Assembly (NCBI RefSeq): GCF_012034335.1
Contig: NZ_JAATHJ010000005.1
Coordinates: 1 to 64,000, forward strand
Direction: 5' to 3'
DNA: 64,000 nucleotides
Origin: Alkalicoccus luteus
GTDB taxonomy: Bacteria > Bacillota > Bacilli > Bacillales > Salisediminibacteriaceae
In this document: piece by piece, positions 45,231 to 54,604 of the stretch
Position numbering within the stretch: position 1 is the first letter of the stretch
Layout of the letters: each line of letters starts with the position of its first letter
Position numbers and translations under genes: made by a program
The notes under the pieces: model-generated
Databases searched by the model: none
Told to the model about the DNA's origin: nothing
The model's input: only the letters and a program-made list of their open reading frames with translations

Positions 45231-45254
45231 AGATGTAATTAGGAGGAATCAATC

Positions 45255-45569
45255 ATGAGGATTGAAGCAGACAAGCGGACAAGAGAATGGCTGCAAAAGC
45301 AGGGAGGAATGTGCACGGTAGAGGTTTTTCCATTTCCGGGAGAGTACAAGAACAAGCGAATTTTTGTTGATTTTCACTGTATTCCGCAGGAGCCTGCGAG
45401 AGAAGATCATTATGCCAAATATGAGGTAGAAGGATGCATCGTTTATATTCATCAGGATCTAAAACCAAAACGCGATACGATTAAGCTCCATCTATCTGGA
45501 AACACAGCATTTCAGCACTTGGAAGTAAAGGGCTTGAAACGGCTGATGACAGAAAAAACCACCATCTGA
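45255..45569 (+). CDS. Hypothetical protein, 104 residues
   Basis: A soluble mixed alpha/beta protein starting with MRIEADKRTREWLQKQGG and followed by strands (CTVEVFPFPG, KRIFVDFHCIP, GCIVYIHQDL, DTIKLHLSG). It has a good SD (aggagg) at 45241-45246. It contains three Cys and several His, without a clear metal motif. The start resembles small HesB/IscA-like proteins, but the conserved cysteines do not line up. Family not recognised. Confidence 0.6.
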   Translation: MRIEADKRTREWLQKQGGMCTVEVFPFPGEYKNKRIFVDFHCIPQEPAREDHYAKYEVEGCIVYIHQDLKPKRDTIKLHLSGNTAFQHLEVKGLKRLMTEKTTI

Positions 45570-45584
45570 AGGAGAGAGACAGTC

Positions 45585-45599
45585 ATGGAAATTAAATAG
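45585..45599 (+). other. Four-codon frame with strong SD
   Basis: gaaggagagag at about 45569 precedes ATG-GAA-ATT-AAA-TAG, just before a terminator. It may be a minimal leftover of a deleted gene or a chance feature. Confidence 0.2.
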
Positions 45600-45601
45600 A
45601 T

Positions 45602-45642
45602 AGCTGCCGGCCTAAATGAACAGGAAACCGGCAGCTTTTTTT
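45602..45642 (+). terminator. Terminator after the 45255 gene
   Basis: The stem agctgccgg / ccggcagct is followed by seven T. Confidence 0.88.
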
Positions 45643-45658
45643 GTGTTCGGTAATGATT

Positions 45659-45868
45659 TTACGACTGCCGCTTTCGTTTTTCTGAAATTTGTTCAGCGCC
45701 GAGTCCGTAGTTATCCATGTCAATCTCTTCAATAATGACCACAGTCGAAGCCGGATTTTTCTGCAGCTTCTCTTCTAACAGCCCCGTTACACCTTCAATT
45801 AAGTCTGCTTTTTGTTCTTTCGTCAATCCGCCGTGTTCCTTCGTTACTTTAATGTTTACATATGGCAT
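45659..45868 (-). CDS. 4-oxalocrotonate tautomerase family protein
   Basis: A 69-residue tautomerase-fold subunit. The catalytic Pro follows the initiator Met (MPYVNIKVTKEHGGLTKEQK). The VVIIEEIDMDNYGLG segment matches the conserved region near the second active-site part (usual Arg is not obvious). Related B. subtilis proteins are YwhB and YrdN; the physiological substrate is unclear. SD gaggagg on the minus strand. Confidence 0.85.
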   Translation of the reverse strand: MPYVNIKVTKEHGGLTKEQKADLIEGVTGLLEEKLQKNPASTVVIIEEIDMDNYGLGAEQISEKRKRQS

Positions 45869-45907
45869 CGTTTAACCTCCTCTGTGGATATTTCCCGGGA
45901 AATGATA

Positions 45908-46429
45908 TTAGCGGCTTTCCTGCATCGCTTTATACGTGCGCCCTTTTTCGACATAGCTTTCACGGATTCGCTTCATTTCCGAGGTATCTTGCTCTGTCAG
46001 ATCCCGGATGACACGCGCAGGTCTTCCGAGTGCAAGTTTGCCTGCAGGAATATCAGTGCCGGGAGTCACGAGGCTTCCAGCCCCGATAAAGGCTCCTTCC
46101 CGGATGACGGCTCCGTCCAGAACCGTGCTGCCCATACCGATCAGCGCATTCCTCTCAATCGTACAGGAGTGCAGCATGCACTGATGTCCGACAGTGACCC
46201 CTTCTTTAATGTGAAGCGGCAGGCCAGGGCTTTGATGAAGCAGGCTCTGGTCCTGAATATTAACATCCCGCTCGATAATTGTCGGCGCAACATCGCCTCG
46301 GATCACCGTATGATACCAGATGCTGACGCCTTCATGGATTTCGACATCACCTGTCACGACGGCGTTCTCAGCAATATAAGCTCCGGCGTGAATATCCGGC
46401 GTTTTCCCTTCATATGGGTAGTGAATCAT
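45908..46429 (-). CDS. ytoA: Gamma-carbonic anhydrase family protein YtoA
   Basis: A 173-residue left-handed beta-helix (hexapeptide repeat) protein. It shows the expected metal-site histidines in YHTVIRGD and VGHQCMLHSCTIE, and the hexapeptide pattern (A-I-I-G-x-x-like) through residues 25-140. The ATG at 46429 follows a ggaaggagagg SD. It lies next to ytpA as in B. subtilis. Carbonic anhydrase activity is plausible but not proven for this subfamily. Confidence 0.88.
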   Translation of the reverse strand: MIHYPYEGKTPDIHAGAYIAENAVVTGDVEIHEGVSIWYHTVIRGDVAPTIIERDVNIQDQSLLHQSPGLPLHIKEGVTVGHQCMLHSCTIERNALIGMGSTVLDGAVIREGAFIGAGSLVTPGTDIPAGKLALGRPARVIRDLTEQDTSEMKRIRESYVEKGRTYKAMQESR

Positions 46430-46576
46430 GGCTTCCTCTCCTTCCATCATTTTCTTTATCGTACCTTACTTAACCGGTCGTTGCACAGCATCTTTGTTGA
46501 CGGCGGAGTCAGAAAAAGCGAAGATGAAGAAAATACCATCTGCGGCTTTAAGCCGCAGTGAGGAGTGACGGCAGTT

Positions 46577-47395
46577 ATGTGGACGTGGGAAACTGATCAG
46601 AACGCGGAAGGAACAGTTGTAATCGTGCATGGAGCAGGGGAATATCACCGGCGCTACGACTGGTTGATCCGCCGGTTTAACGATATTGGATTTGATGTGA
46701 TTATGGGGGACCTTCCCGGACAGGGAACAACGCCAGGTCCCCGGGGACACATCGACAGCTTTCGGGAGTATACAGATACGGTTGCCGGCTGGCTCGATGA
46801 AGCAGGGAAGCGAAAAGGACCGCTGCTTCTGTTCGGCCACAGCATGGGCGGGCTCATTGCGTCGACTGTTATACGAAAACGTTCGGGGAGGCTGCCGGAT
46901 ATGCTGCTGTTATCATCGCCGTGCTTTGGACTCGTGCAGCGGCCATCGGTCTGGAAAAAAGGAGCTGCCGCAGTTCTGAATCGGACAGCGCCGAAAACGA
47001 TGTTCCCAAATGGGCTTGAACCAGGATCGGGAACTCGTGAAGAGGGGATGCGGACGAGAGATGAAGGGGATGAGCTGCTTGTGAAAAAAGTCAGCGCCAG
47101 GTGGTATAGAGAGCTGCTTAAAGCGATGGAGGAAGCGCATCGCACGACAAACGAGATGCCGCCGGTTCCTGTTTATACCGCCCAGGGCGGAGAAGACCGG
47201 ATTGTCGACCGGATGGCGGTGAAAAGCTGGTTTGACAACCTGGACGTTGCAGAGAAGCACTGGCGCGAATGGCCGTCCCTTTACCATGAGGTAATGAACG
47301 AGCCGGAGCGTGAAGAAGTGTTCGCTCACATGGCCGGATTCATCAAAACGACGCTCAGCCTTTCCACCGGCGCCGCTTCTCGATCGCACAAATAA
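46577..47395 (+). CDS. ytpA: Alpha/beta hydrolase, lysophospholipase YtpA-like
   Basis: A 272-residue hydrolase. The nucleophile elbow is LFGHSMGGLIAS; the acid and base are expected in GGEDRIVD and YHEVMNEPER. The oxyanion-side sequence is VIVHGAGEYHRRYD. In B. subtilis YtpA makes the lysophospholipid bacilysocin. The ATG at 46577 is chosen; a GTG at 46565 is too close to the SD. Its 3' end overlaps the convergent ytqB by 41 bases. Confidence 0.88.
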   Translation: MWTWETDQNAEGTVVIVHGAGEYHRRYDWLIRRFNDIGFDVIMGDLPGQGTTPGPRGHIDSFREYTDTVAGWLDEAGKRKGPLLLFGHSMGGLIASTVIRKRSGRLPDMLLLSSPCFGLVQRPSVWKKGAAAVLNRTAPKTMFPNGLEPGSGTREEGMRTRDEGDELLVKKVSARWYRELLKAMEEAHRTTNEMPPVPVYTAQGGEDRIVDRMAVKSWFDNLDVAEKHWREWPSLYHEVMNEPEREEVFAHMAGFIKTTLSLSTGAASRSHK

Positions 47396-47918
47396 ACGGT
47401 GGATCGTTTTTCTGATTGATGAAACCGTATTGCAGCACTTGATAAGCGTGCTGCGGGAGGGACTGCAGAAATGGAAGCAGTTCCTCTTTTTCTGCTTTGC
47501 CTTCCTCGTGACCGTGATAGACAACGAGAATGATCCGTCCGCCCGGAAGCAGTTTTTCTAAAAAGAAGGTTAGCGCACCAATGGTTGAATCGGCATGCGT
47601 TGTGACGTCTTTCGGGCCTCCTGGCAGGTAGCCGAGATTGAACATGACGACGTGCACCCCTTCTTCCTCTACATACTTCTCGGCATGTTCATGTCCATCA
47701 TGGATCAGCTCAGCCTGCAGCTGTTCTTGCGCCAGTTTTTCCCGGCAGCTGTCGAGAGCCTGTTTCTGGATATCAAAGCTGTATACTTTTCCATTTGACG
47801 CGAGCCGTGCCAGAAAGACAGTATCGTGGCCGTTTCCTGTTGTAGCATCGATGGCGATACCGTCTGCAGGAAGGACGTCTGCGGCTAATTTTTTTGCGTA
47901 GTGAAGCACGTTATCCAC
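47355..47918 (-). CDS. mnmM: tRNA mnm5s2U-type methyltransferase YtqB/MnmM
   Basis: A 187-residue class I SAM-dependent methyltransferase. Motif I is AIDATTGNGHDTVFLA, followed by KVYSFDIQKQALD and VMFNLGYLPGGPKDVTT, then LVVYHGHEEGKAE. These match YtqB of B. subtilis, shown to be MnmM, which methylates the wobble uridine nm5s2U. It lies directly after ytqA with three bases between. Confidence 0.9.
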   Translation of the reverse strand: MDNVLHYAKKLAADVLPADGIAIDATTGNGHDTVFLARLASNGKVYSFDIQKQALDSCREKLAQEQLQAELIHDGHEHAEKYVEEEGVHVVMFNLGYLPGGPKDVTTHADSTIGALTFFLEKLLPGGRIILVVYHGHEEGKAEKEELLPFLQSLPQHAYQVLQYGFINQKNDPPFICAIEKRRRWKG

Positions 47919-47921
47919 CGA

Positions 47922-48905
47922 TCAGCTCCCCCTTTCTGTTAAAGGTTCGGCATAGATGCCCTGCCAGGTTTTTCTCCGGTTCAGCTCCGTATCAATTCCA
48001 TTTAATGCAGCCCATTTGTGCGAGCTCCACATCGGTCCGATAAGAAGTTCAGCCGGTCCGTCACCAGTGAGCCGGTGGATGGAAATCGAGCTTCGGACCC
48101 GCTCGAGCTGGTCGCAGACAACTTGAATGTAGGCCTCCTGATCAAGCAGCTGGACCTCTCCCTGCTCAAACTGCTTGACCATCGGCGTTTTTTTCAGCAG
48201 ATGAAGCAGATGAATTTTCATTCCTTGAATATCCAAAGCTGAGACGGCTTCAGCAGAACGAACCATCATCTCATGCGTTTCCCCCGGCAGGCCATTGATT
48301 AAGTGAACGCAGACGCGGATGTTATGTTTGCGCAGCTTCTCCACTCCTTCCCGGAAACACGCGAAATCGTGAGCTCGGTTGATTCGTTCACCAGTCTCAT
48401 CAAACGCAGATTGAAGACCGAGCTCTACCCATAGATAGGTTCGCTCATTCAGCTCTGCCAGGTAGTCAACGACCTCATCCGGAAGGCAGTCAGGACGTGT
48501 GGCAATCGACAAAGCTTCCGTTTCCGGCAGCTGCAGCACCGCTTCATATTTCTCACGCAGTGCGTTGATCGGCGCATGTGTATTCGTAAACGCTTGAAAA
48601 TAGGCCATACAGGCGGCTCCGCTCCATTTTCGTTCCATAACAGCTTTCCGGTCGTAAAACTGATCAACCAAATCATCGGCACGATTTCCGGCAAAATCCC
48701 CGGAGCCGCGCTGGCTGCAGAATGTACAGCCGCCATAGGCCACAGTACCGTCGCGATTCGGACAGTCGAACCCGCCGTCGAGCGTAATTTTCATTACTTT
48801 TCTTCCAAAGTGATCCTGAAGCTGCCGGTTCCACGGGAAATACCGTTTCTCGCCAAAATGAGGCGGAATAGAAGAGCTTACTGGATCTCTGCCAGTTTGC
48901 GGCAT
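47922..48905 (-). CDS. ytqA: Radical SAM protein YtqA (TIGR01212 family)
   Basis: A 327-residue radical SAM enzyme. The [4Fe-4S] cysteines are in DGGFDCPNRDG plus GGCTFCSQRG, a variant spacing (C-x7-C-x2-C type) used by this family. The family region KRYFPWNRQLQDHFG precedes it. YtqA partners with YtqB in many Firmicutes and is implicated in tRNA modification. The ATG at 48905 overlaps the preceding gene by 28 bases, and its SD lies within it. Confidence 0.88.
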   Translation of the reverse strand: MPQTGRDPVSSSIPPHFGEKRYFPWNRQLQDHFGRKVMKITLDGGFDCPNRDGTVAYGGCTFCSQRGSGDFAGNRADDLVDQFYDRKAVMERKWSGAACMAYFQAFTNTHAPINALREKYEAVLQLPETEALSIATRPDCLPDEVVDYLAELNERTYLWVELGLQSAFDETGERINRAHDFACFREGVEKLRKHNIRVCVHLINGLPGETHEMMVRSAEAVSALDIQGMKIHLLHLLKKTPMVKQFEQGEVQLLDQEAYIQVVCDQLERVRSSISIHRLTGDGPAELLIGPMWSSHKWAALNGIDTELNRRKTWQGIYAEPLTERGS

Positions 48906-49897
48906 ACGGTCTCCACCTCTTCTCGTGACACGTCGCTGTTCGTCGTGAAGCGAAGTGCTTCTGGCTTATATTGGATGATTCGGATGCCTTCCTGTTCAAG
49001 TCGGGCGACCCATTCTTCTGCACTGAGGCTGGATGTATCGGTATCTGCCACGACGATGTTAGTCTGCACGTCGTGACGAATGGTTAAATCAGTCGAGGAC
49101 TGAATCGCTTTGGCAAGGAGGCGGGCATGCCCATGGTCATGCTTAAGCAGGGCACGGTGCTCTTTCAGTGCATGCAGCGCCGGAGCGGCAATGACGCCTG
49201 CCTGGCGCATGCCGCCGCCGAGCATTTTCCGCTTTTTACGGGCGGTGCGAATAAATGAAGCACTGCCGGCCAGCATGGAACCGACTGGGGCACCGAGCCC
49301 TTTTGACAGACAGAACTGTACGCTGTCCGTATAGGAAGCGATCCGGGCAGCGCTCATTCCGGAAGCTTCTGCTGCGTTGAACAGCCTGGCACCGTCCATA
49401 TGCACCGGAACACCAGCTTCATCCGCGATTTTACGGACTTCCTTTAGATACACTTCAGGCAGATATGTTCCACCGCCGCGGTTGTGCGTATTTTCAAGCC
49501 AGATCAGGCCGGTTTCGGGATAATGGATATCATCAGAGCGAACCGATTTTTTAAGAAGCTCCGGGGAAATGCGGCCTCCGGTATGAGGCAGCGTTCGGGA
49601 CTGAACCCCGGCGAACGCAGAAATTGCAGCGCCTTCATAAATAAAAACGTGGGCTTCTTCATCCATCAGAACCTCCTGACCTGGCACGGTGTGGGTAAGC
49701 AGAGCCGCCTGATTTCCCTGGGTGCCGCTTGTCGTAAATAAAGCTGCTTCTTTACCGAGAAGCTCAGCTGCATAGGCTTCCAGTTCATTAACGGTAGGAT
49801 CTTCTTCATATACATCATCACCGACAGCTGCTTTGGCCATCAGCTGCCGCATCGTTTCGGTCGGTTTCGTAACAGTATCACTGCGGAGATCGATCAT
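48878..49897 (-). CDS. ltaE: Low-specificity L-threonine aldolase
   Basis: A 339-residue PLP enzyme that splits threonine to glycine and acetaldehyde. Visible motifs are [53 protein letters not shown] and the PLP lysine in [15 protein letters not shown]. The C terminus is [16 protein letters not shown]. It is transcribed with ytqA-ytqB. Confidence 0.92.
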   Translation of the reverse strand: MIDLRSDTVTKPTETMRQLMAKAAVGDDVYEEDPTVNELEAYAAELLGKEAALFTTSGTQGNQAALLTHTVPGQEVLMDEEAHVFIYEGAAISAFAGVQSRTLPHTGGRISPELLKKSVRSDDIHYPETGLIWLENTHNRGGGTYLPEVYLKEVRKIADEAGVPVHMDGARLFNAAEASGMSAARIASYTDSVQFCLSKGLGAPVGSMLAGSASFIRTARKKRKMLGGGMRQAGVIAAPALHALKEHRALLKHDHGHARLLAKAIQSSTDLTIRHDVQTNIVVADTDTSSLSAEEWVARLEQEGIRIIQYKPEALRFTTNSDVSREEVETVCRKLAEIQ

Positions 49898-50040
49898 AAG
49901 AGTGCTTCACGCCTTTCCTGATTGTCTGCCGTAATCTTATCACGGGAAGCGACGATGGAAAAGGTTGCCCGAAGCAGTGGAATAAGCTACCATCTATTTT
50001 GGGAGTCTAACGAATAAAGGTGAAGGCGGGAGGTGTCACG

Positions 50041-51234
50041 GTGCCGAAAGCAATTTGGATTCTGGTGATTGGCATGGCGATTAATATCACCGGAGCGTCT
50101 TTTATTTGGCCGCTTAATACGATTTATATGTCCCGCGAGCTTGGTCAGTCGCTGACGGTAGCGGGGTCCGTGCTGACGCTGAATGCCATGGCCGGAGTCA
50201 CAGGAAACCTGATTGGAGGGCGTCTCTTCGATCTGATCGGCGGCTTCCGGACCATTATTGCCGGTCTATTGATTGCAATGACTGCTGCTTTCAGTCTGGC
50301 CGCGCTGCATTCGTCTCTTACGGCCTACATCATCTGTCTTGTCTTTCTCGGATTCGGCGGAGGCATGATGATTCCGTGTATGTATGCATTGGCAGGATCG
50401 GTCTGGCCGGAGGGAGGCAGAAGGCCATTTAATGCTATGTATGTGTCTCAAAATGTCGGAGTTGCACTTGGTTCTGCACTTGGAGGGCTGCTGGCAAGCT
50501 TCCGTTTTGATTTCGTGTTTTTAGGAAACGGCATGTTATACGTTGTATTTCTCGTTCTTGCCGTTGTTTACATCAGGCAGCTGCAAGGGGGCGGGCAGGC
50601 GGCTTCCACTTCCAACGTATTTGAACAGGCCGAAAAACTGGAGCACAAGCGAAGATTTCGGGCACTCGCTCTGTTATGTGCGGGATTTCTCATTTGCTGG
50701 ATTGCCTATGCGCAGTGGGCGTCCACCATCGCTGCCTATACGCAGGATCTTGGCATTGCGCTTCCTTATTACAGTCTGCTTTGGACGATCAACGGAGCGA
50801 TGATTATTTTTTGTCAGCCTCTGATCCGGTTTTTTATTCAACGATGGGTTCATTCACTGAAAGCGCAGATTTACACCGGATTGTTCATCTTTATGGGGGC
50901 TTTCTTTCTGCTCTCGCAGACAGATGTTTATACAGGTTTTGTGGCGGCAATGATCATCTTAACAATCGGTGAAATGTTCGTCTGGCCGGCTGTCCCGACG
51001 ATCGCTCATCAGCTTGCACCAGAGGGGAAAGCTGGCTTCTATCAGGGAATTGTCAACAGCATTGCAACTGGCGGACGATTGATCGGTCCGCTTTTCGGCG
51101 GGCTGATGGCAGATCTATTCGGGATGCAGGTTCTGTTTCTCGTTATCACCGCGCTGTTTATCATTCCGTTTGTCATGACTGCGGTGTTCGATAAAGGAGT
51201 TCCGCACATTCGTTTTACCCGCGACAACGCTTGA
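50041..51234 (+). CDS. MFS transporter (YttB-like)
   Basis: A 397-residue major facilitator protein with 12 hydrophobic helices. The loop 2-3 motif is GRLFDLIGGFRTI and the central loop lies at about 185-205. It resembles drug or metabolite efflux MFS members such as YttB, which in B. subtilis also precedes leuS. The GTG at 50041 is favoured by SD gggaggtg. Its stop codon lies inside the -35 box of the leuS promoter. Confidence 0.82.
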   Translation: MPKAIWILVIGMAINITGASFIWPLNTIYMSRELGQSLTVAGSVLTLNAMAGVTGNLIGGRLFDLIGGFRTIIAGLLIAMTAAFSLAALHSSLTAYIICLVFLGFGGGMMIPCMYALAGSVWPEGGRRPFNAMYVSQNVGVALGSALGGLLASFRFDFVFLGNGMLYVVFLVLAVVYIRQLQGGGQAASTSNVFEQAEKLEHKRRFRALALLCAGFLICWIAYAQWASTIAAYTQDLGIALPYYSLLWTINGAMIIFCQPLIRFFIQRWVHSLKAQIYTGLFIFMGAFFLLSQTDVYTGFVAAMIILTIGEMFVWPAVPTIAHQLAPEGKAGFYQGIVNSIATGGRLIGPLFGGLMADLFGMQVLFLVITALFIIPFVMTAVFDKGVPHIRFTRDNA

Positions 51235-51260
51235 CACACGCGGGAAGTGGTGCATACAAT
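51231..51260 (+). promoter_or_regulatory. Sigma-A promoter of leuS
   Basis: TTGACA (51231-51236), an 18-base spacer and TACAAT (51255-51260). The -35 box overlaps the stop codon of the MFS gene. Confidence 0.75.
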
Positions 51261-51266
51261 GGTATC

Positions 51267-51462
51267 GATACACGTCTATAGACAATGAAGTCTGGAAGGG
51301 CATCGGCAGCCTGCTCCACGACCGCCGGCACGATGGACCGGAACCCTTTGGCAGGCAGGTTGCAAAAGCAGATTCTGGTAGGCTCCTGTCCCGGCATATA
51401 CCCCGGGATGAGGAGCTTTTTCTTTCCTATTACATATACTGAATTTACAGGAGGTTGTTTCG
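51267..51462 (+). ncRNA. leuS leader RNA with attenuator, class unassigned
   Basis: About 195 bases lie between the promoter and leuS. A terminator (ggctcct-gtcccgg / ccggga-tgaggagc plus T run, 51381-51426) ends the leader. Upstream, gcagcctgc (51309-51317) can pair with gcaggttgc (about 51355-51363), enclosing a ccgg...ccgg element. The terminator's 'gggatgaggagcttttt' end is like that of T-box leaders, and a TGGTA precedes it. The full T-box (TGGNACCGCG) is not present, so the class is uncertain. Confidence 0.6.
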
Positions 51463-53877
51463 TTGGCATTTGAACACCAGGAAATCGAAGCAAAATGGCA
51501 AAAGCACTGGGAAGATAATAAGACATTTAAAACATCGGAAGATCCGTCCCGCAAAAAGTTTTATGCACTCGATATGTTTCCATATCCATCCGGGGCAGGA
51601 CTTCACGTCGGCCACCCGGAAGGCTATACGGCAACGGATATTCTTTCCCGCATGAAGCGGATGCAAGGGTATAACGTGCTTCATCCAATGGGATGGGATG
51701 CGTTTGGCCTTCCGGCGGAGCAGTATGCGCTCGACACCGGAAAACACCCTCGCTCCTTTACAGAGCAGAACGTGGATACATTCCGCCGCCAGATTAAAGC
51801 GCTCGGTTTTTCCTACGACTGGGACCGTGAAATCAATACGACGCACGAATCCTACTATAAGTGGACGCAGTGGATTTTCATTCAGCTCTACAACAAAGGA
51901 CTAGCTTATGTAGACGAGGTTCCGGTTAACTGGTGCCCGGCATTAGGAACGGTCCTTGCAAATGAGGAAGTCATTGATGGGGTGAGCGAACGCGGCGGTC
52001 ATCCCGTTGAGCGCCGTCCAATGAAGCAGTGGATGCTTAAGATTACGGAATACGCAGACAGGCTGCTGGAAGATCTGGAGGAGCTAGACTGGCCGGAGTC
52101 GATCAAGGATATGCAGCGTAACTGGATCGGCCGTTCAGAAGGGGCCGATGTTGATTTTCGCTTAAAGGAAACCGGCAAGGAAATCACCGTGTTTACAACG
52201 AGACCGGACACGCTTTACGGGGCCACTTATCTTGTATTAGCGCCTGAGCACAGCCTTGTCGATGAAGTGATGACCGAAGCCCAGAAAGAAAAAGTAGAAG
52301 CGTACCGCAAAAGTGTGGCGCTGAAGAGTGATTTAGAGCGAACGGAGCTCAATAAAGATAAAACGGGTGTATTCACAGGCGGATATGCAGAGCACCCGGT
52401 CACCGGTGAAGACGTCCCGGTCTGGATCGCGGATTACGTGCTGGCGACATACGGAACGGGAGCGATTATGGCTGTACCGGGTCATGATGAACGGGACTAC
52501 GAGTTTGCACAGGAGTTCGGTCTGCCGATTAAGGAAGTTGTTGCCGGCGGCGATTTGTCGAAAGAAGCATACGCGGGCGACGGCGAACACGTGAACTCCG
52601 ACTTCCTGAACGGGCTGCATAATGAAGAAGCTATTTCCGCTATGTGCGACTGGCTTGAGCAGAATAAAAAAGGTAAGCGCCAGATTACGTACCGCCTGCG
52701 CGACTGGCTTTTCAGCCGTCAGCGCTATTGGGGCGAACCGATTCCGGTCATCCACTGGGAGGACGGCTCCATGACGACCGTGCCGGAAGAGGAGCTTCCG
52801 CTGACCCTTCCGGATATGAGTGAATTTAAGCCATCAGGAACCGGAGAATCGCCGCTTGCCAATAACGAAGCGTGGCTGCACGTGACCGATCCGGAAACTG
52901 GAATGAACGGACGCAGGGAAACGAATACGATGCCGCAGTGGGCAGGCAGCTGCTGGTACTATCTCCGTTTTATCGATCCGGATAACAATGAACAGCTGGC
53001 CGACCCTCAGAAGCTGAAGCAGTGGCTCCCGGTGGATATTTATATCGGCGGAGCTGAGCACGCTGTGCTGCACCTGCTGTATGCTCGTTTCTGGCATAAA
53101 GTGCTTTATGATATCGGCGTTGTGCATACGAAAGAGCCTTTCCAAAAGCTATATAACCAAGGCATGATTCTCGGTGAAAACAATGAAAAAATGAGTAAAT
53201 CCAAAGGGAATGTCGTGAATCCGGATGTCATCATGGATTCTCACGGAGCGGATACGCTGCGCCTGTATGAAATGTTCATGGGGCCGCTGGACGCTTCCAT
53301 TGCCTGGAGCGAAAACGGACTCGACGGTGCACGTCGATTCCTTGATCGTGTCTGGAGGCTCTTTGTAGAAGATAACCATTTACGTGATGTCGTTGTGGAT
53401 GAACAGAGCAGCGATTCGCTGACGCGGGTGTACCATCAGACGGTCAAAAAAGTGACCGAGGACTTTGAGGCGCTTCGGTTTAACACCGGTATTTCTCAGC
53501 TAATGGTGTTTGTCAATGAGGCATACAAGCAGGAAAAGCTGTCCCGAAGTCACCTTGAAGGCTTTCTCAAGCTGCTTTCGCCGGTAGCGCCTCACGTCAG
53601 TGAGGAACTTTGGCACAAGCTTGGGCATAATACGACGATTTCCTATGCGACATGGCCGGTCTATGATGAAAGCTGGCTGACAGAGGATGAGATTGAAATA
53701 GTCGTGCAGGTAAACGGCAAAGTCCGTGCCAAGCTGCAGGTTGCAAAGGATGCTTCGAAGGAAGACCTGGAGAAGGCAGCGTTTGACGACGCGCGTATCA
53801 AGGAAGAAACAGACGGCAAAACAATCCGCAAAGTGATTGCAGTGCCCGGCAAGCTCGTCAACATTGTGGCAAATTAA
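51463..53877 (+). CDS. leuS: Leucyl-tRNA synthetase
   Basis: Charges tRNA-Leu. The protein has 804 residues, normal for bacterial LeuRS. Class I signatures are the HIGH-type HVGH at residues 48-51 and KMSKS at 576-580. The editing domain carries [13 protein letters not shown] and [15 protein letters not shown]. The start is TTG with an aggagg SD eight bases ahead; the family N terminus ([14 protein letters not shown]) begins right after it. Its terminator is the left hairpin of repeat copy D. Confidence 0.97.
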   Translation: MAFEHQEIEAKWQKHWEDNKTFKTSEDPSRKKFYALDMFPYPSGAGLHVGHPEGYTATDILSRMKRMQGYNVLHPMGWDAFGLPAEQYALDTGKHPRSFTEQNVDTFRRQIKALGFSYDWDREINTTHESYYKWTQWIFIQLYNKGLAYVDEVPVNWCPALGTVLANEEVIDGVSERGGHPVERRPMKQWMLKITEYADRLLEDLEELDWPESIKDMQRNWIGRSEGADVDFRLKETGKEITVFTTRPDTLYGATYLVLAPEHSLVDEVMTEAQKEKVEAYRKSVALKSDLERTELNKDKTGVFTGGYAEHPVTGEDVPVWIADYVLATYGTGAIMAVPGHDERDYEFAQEFGLPIKEVVAGGDLSKEAYAGDGEHVNSDFLNGLHNEEAISAMCDWLEQNKKGKRQITYRLRDWLFSRQRYWGEPIPVIHWEDGSMTTVPEEELPLTLPDMSEFKPSGTGESPLANNEAWLHVTDPETGMNGRRETNTMPQWAGSCWYYLRFIDPDNNEQLADPQKLKQWLPVDIYIGGAEHAVLHLLYARFWHKVLYDIGVVHTKEPFQKLYNQGMILGENNEKMSKSKGNVVNPDVIMDSHGADTLRLYEMFMGPLDASIAWSENGLDGARRFLDRVWRLFVEDNHLRDVVVDEQSSDSLTRVYHQTVKKVTEDFEALRFNTGISQLMVFVNEAYKQEKLSRSHLEGFLKLLSPVAPHVSEELWHKLGHNTTISYATWPVYDESWLTEDEIEIVVQVNGKVRAKLQVAKDASKEDLEKAAFDDARIKEETDGKTIRKVIAVPGKLVNIVAN

Positions 53878-53888
53878 TTAATAAAGAT

Positions 53889-53924
53889 AAATAGGGCCCT
53901 CACAATGCTGTGAGGGCCCTATTT
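53889..53924. terminator. Terminator on the left of repeat copy D (leuS terminator)
   Basis: A perfect 16-bp stem: aaatag plus ggccctcaca, loop atgc, tgtgagggcc plus ctattt. The 24-base core is repeated at the other side of the element, but the arm extensions differ (see 54553-54586). Confidence 0.93.
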
Positions 53925-54552
53925 GTCTGTTGACAATGTCAATCAGCTTACATGATTATTCGATTGATTGTATTTCCCCTCTGTTTACCGAGCCTGCCAT
54001 GGGCTTGTCTTCAGCTATTTCTCGGGGTGACCCCTGTATGAAGGGAAGAAAGGCACGGCTTCACTCGGACACAGGCTTCTTACAAGAAGCCTTCAAGACC
54101 CAGTCCGGCTCCGCTCGTGCGTTGATGCCGTTCGCAGATTGGAACGGCACGGCATCTTCAGACTGCGCTGATTCCACGGGCACGCCGGACACATCGGGGA
54201 AACGGCTCTGCTTGTTGGAGAACAACGTCACAACAGACAGACACGACTGTTTTTTTACGTTTATCATGAATTCGATGAAGGACTGGCATCCCTATTTAAC
54301 ATCGAAACGTCTGATCTTGGGGGCTATCCATATGGAACCGGATCGTGCCTTCATAACCAGCACATGAAACGCACTGCCAGATGCCGGCATCGAAGGATCT
54401 CGACTCCGGGAGGATCAGAACGAGGCGAAGATCCAGCGCTTCCGACAGCAGGAGGAATCGGTTAGCTGAGGCCGTTCCCTCCGGAAAGCGAGCGTCCGCA
54501 GATGCAGGCAGATGCAAGGTTATTCACCTGAAATTACGTTATCAACACTCTG
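53925..54552 (-). repeat. Terminator-nested repeat, copy D (628 bp, inverted)
   Basis: The reverse-complement orientation relative to copies B and C. Read on the minus strand it starts cagagtgttgataac and ends gtcaacagac. It carries one copy of the 97-bp module ('gccgttccaatctgcgaacggc' to 'tgtccgagtgaagcc'). It is closely similar to copies A-C through the shared blocks. Both ends touch terminator hairpins with the same 24-base core. An apparent plus-strand frame inside is not conserved. Confidence 0.93.
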
Positions 54553-54586
54553 AAGAAGGCCCTCACAATGCTGTGAGGGCCTTCTT
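54553..54586. terminator. Terminator on the right of repeat copy D
   Basis: A perfect stem: aagaa plus ggccctcaca, loop atgc, tgtgagggcc plus ttctt. The core equals that at 53889-53924; the outer pairs differ but are again fully complementary. It serves ytfP on the minus strand. Confidence 0.92.
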
Positions 54587-54604
54587 GAATAGTGATCCGA
54601 ACAG

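Noticed and set aside
51267-51462. Canonical T-box riboswitch before leuS
   Set aside because: Only the terminator style and a TGGTA fit; the TGGNACCGCG core and stem I elements are missing, so the leader is listed as unassigned.
53930-54367. Open frame of 145 codons on the plus strand in repeat copy D
   Set aside because: It partly matches the frame in copy B because the DNA is shared, but it differs at both ends and has no start signal. More likely a by-product of the repeat.
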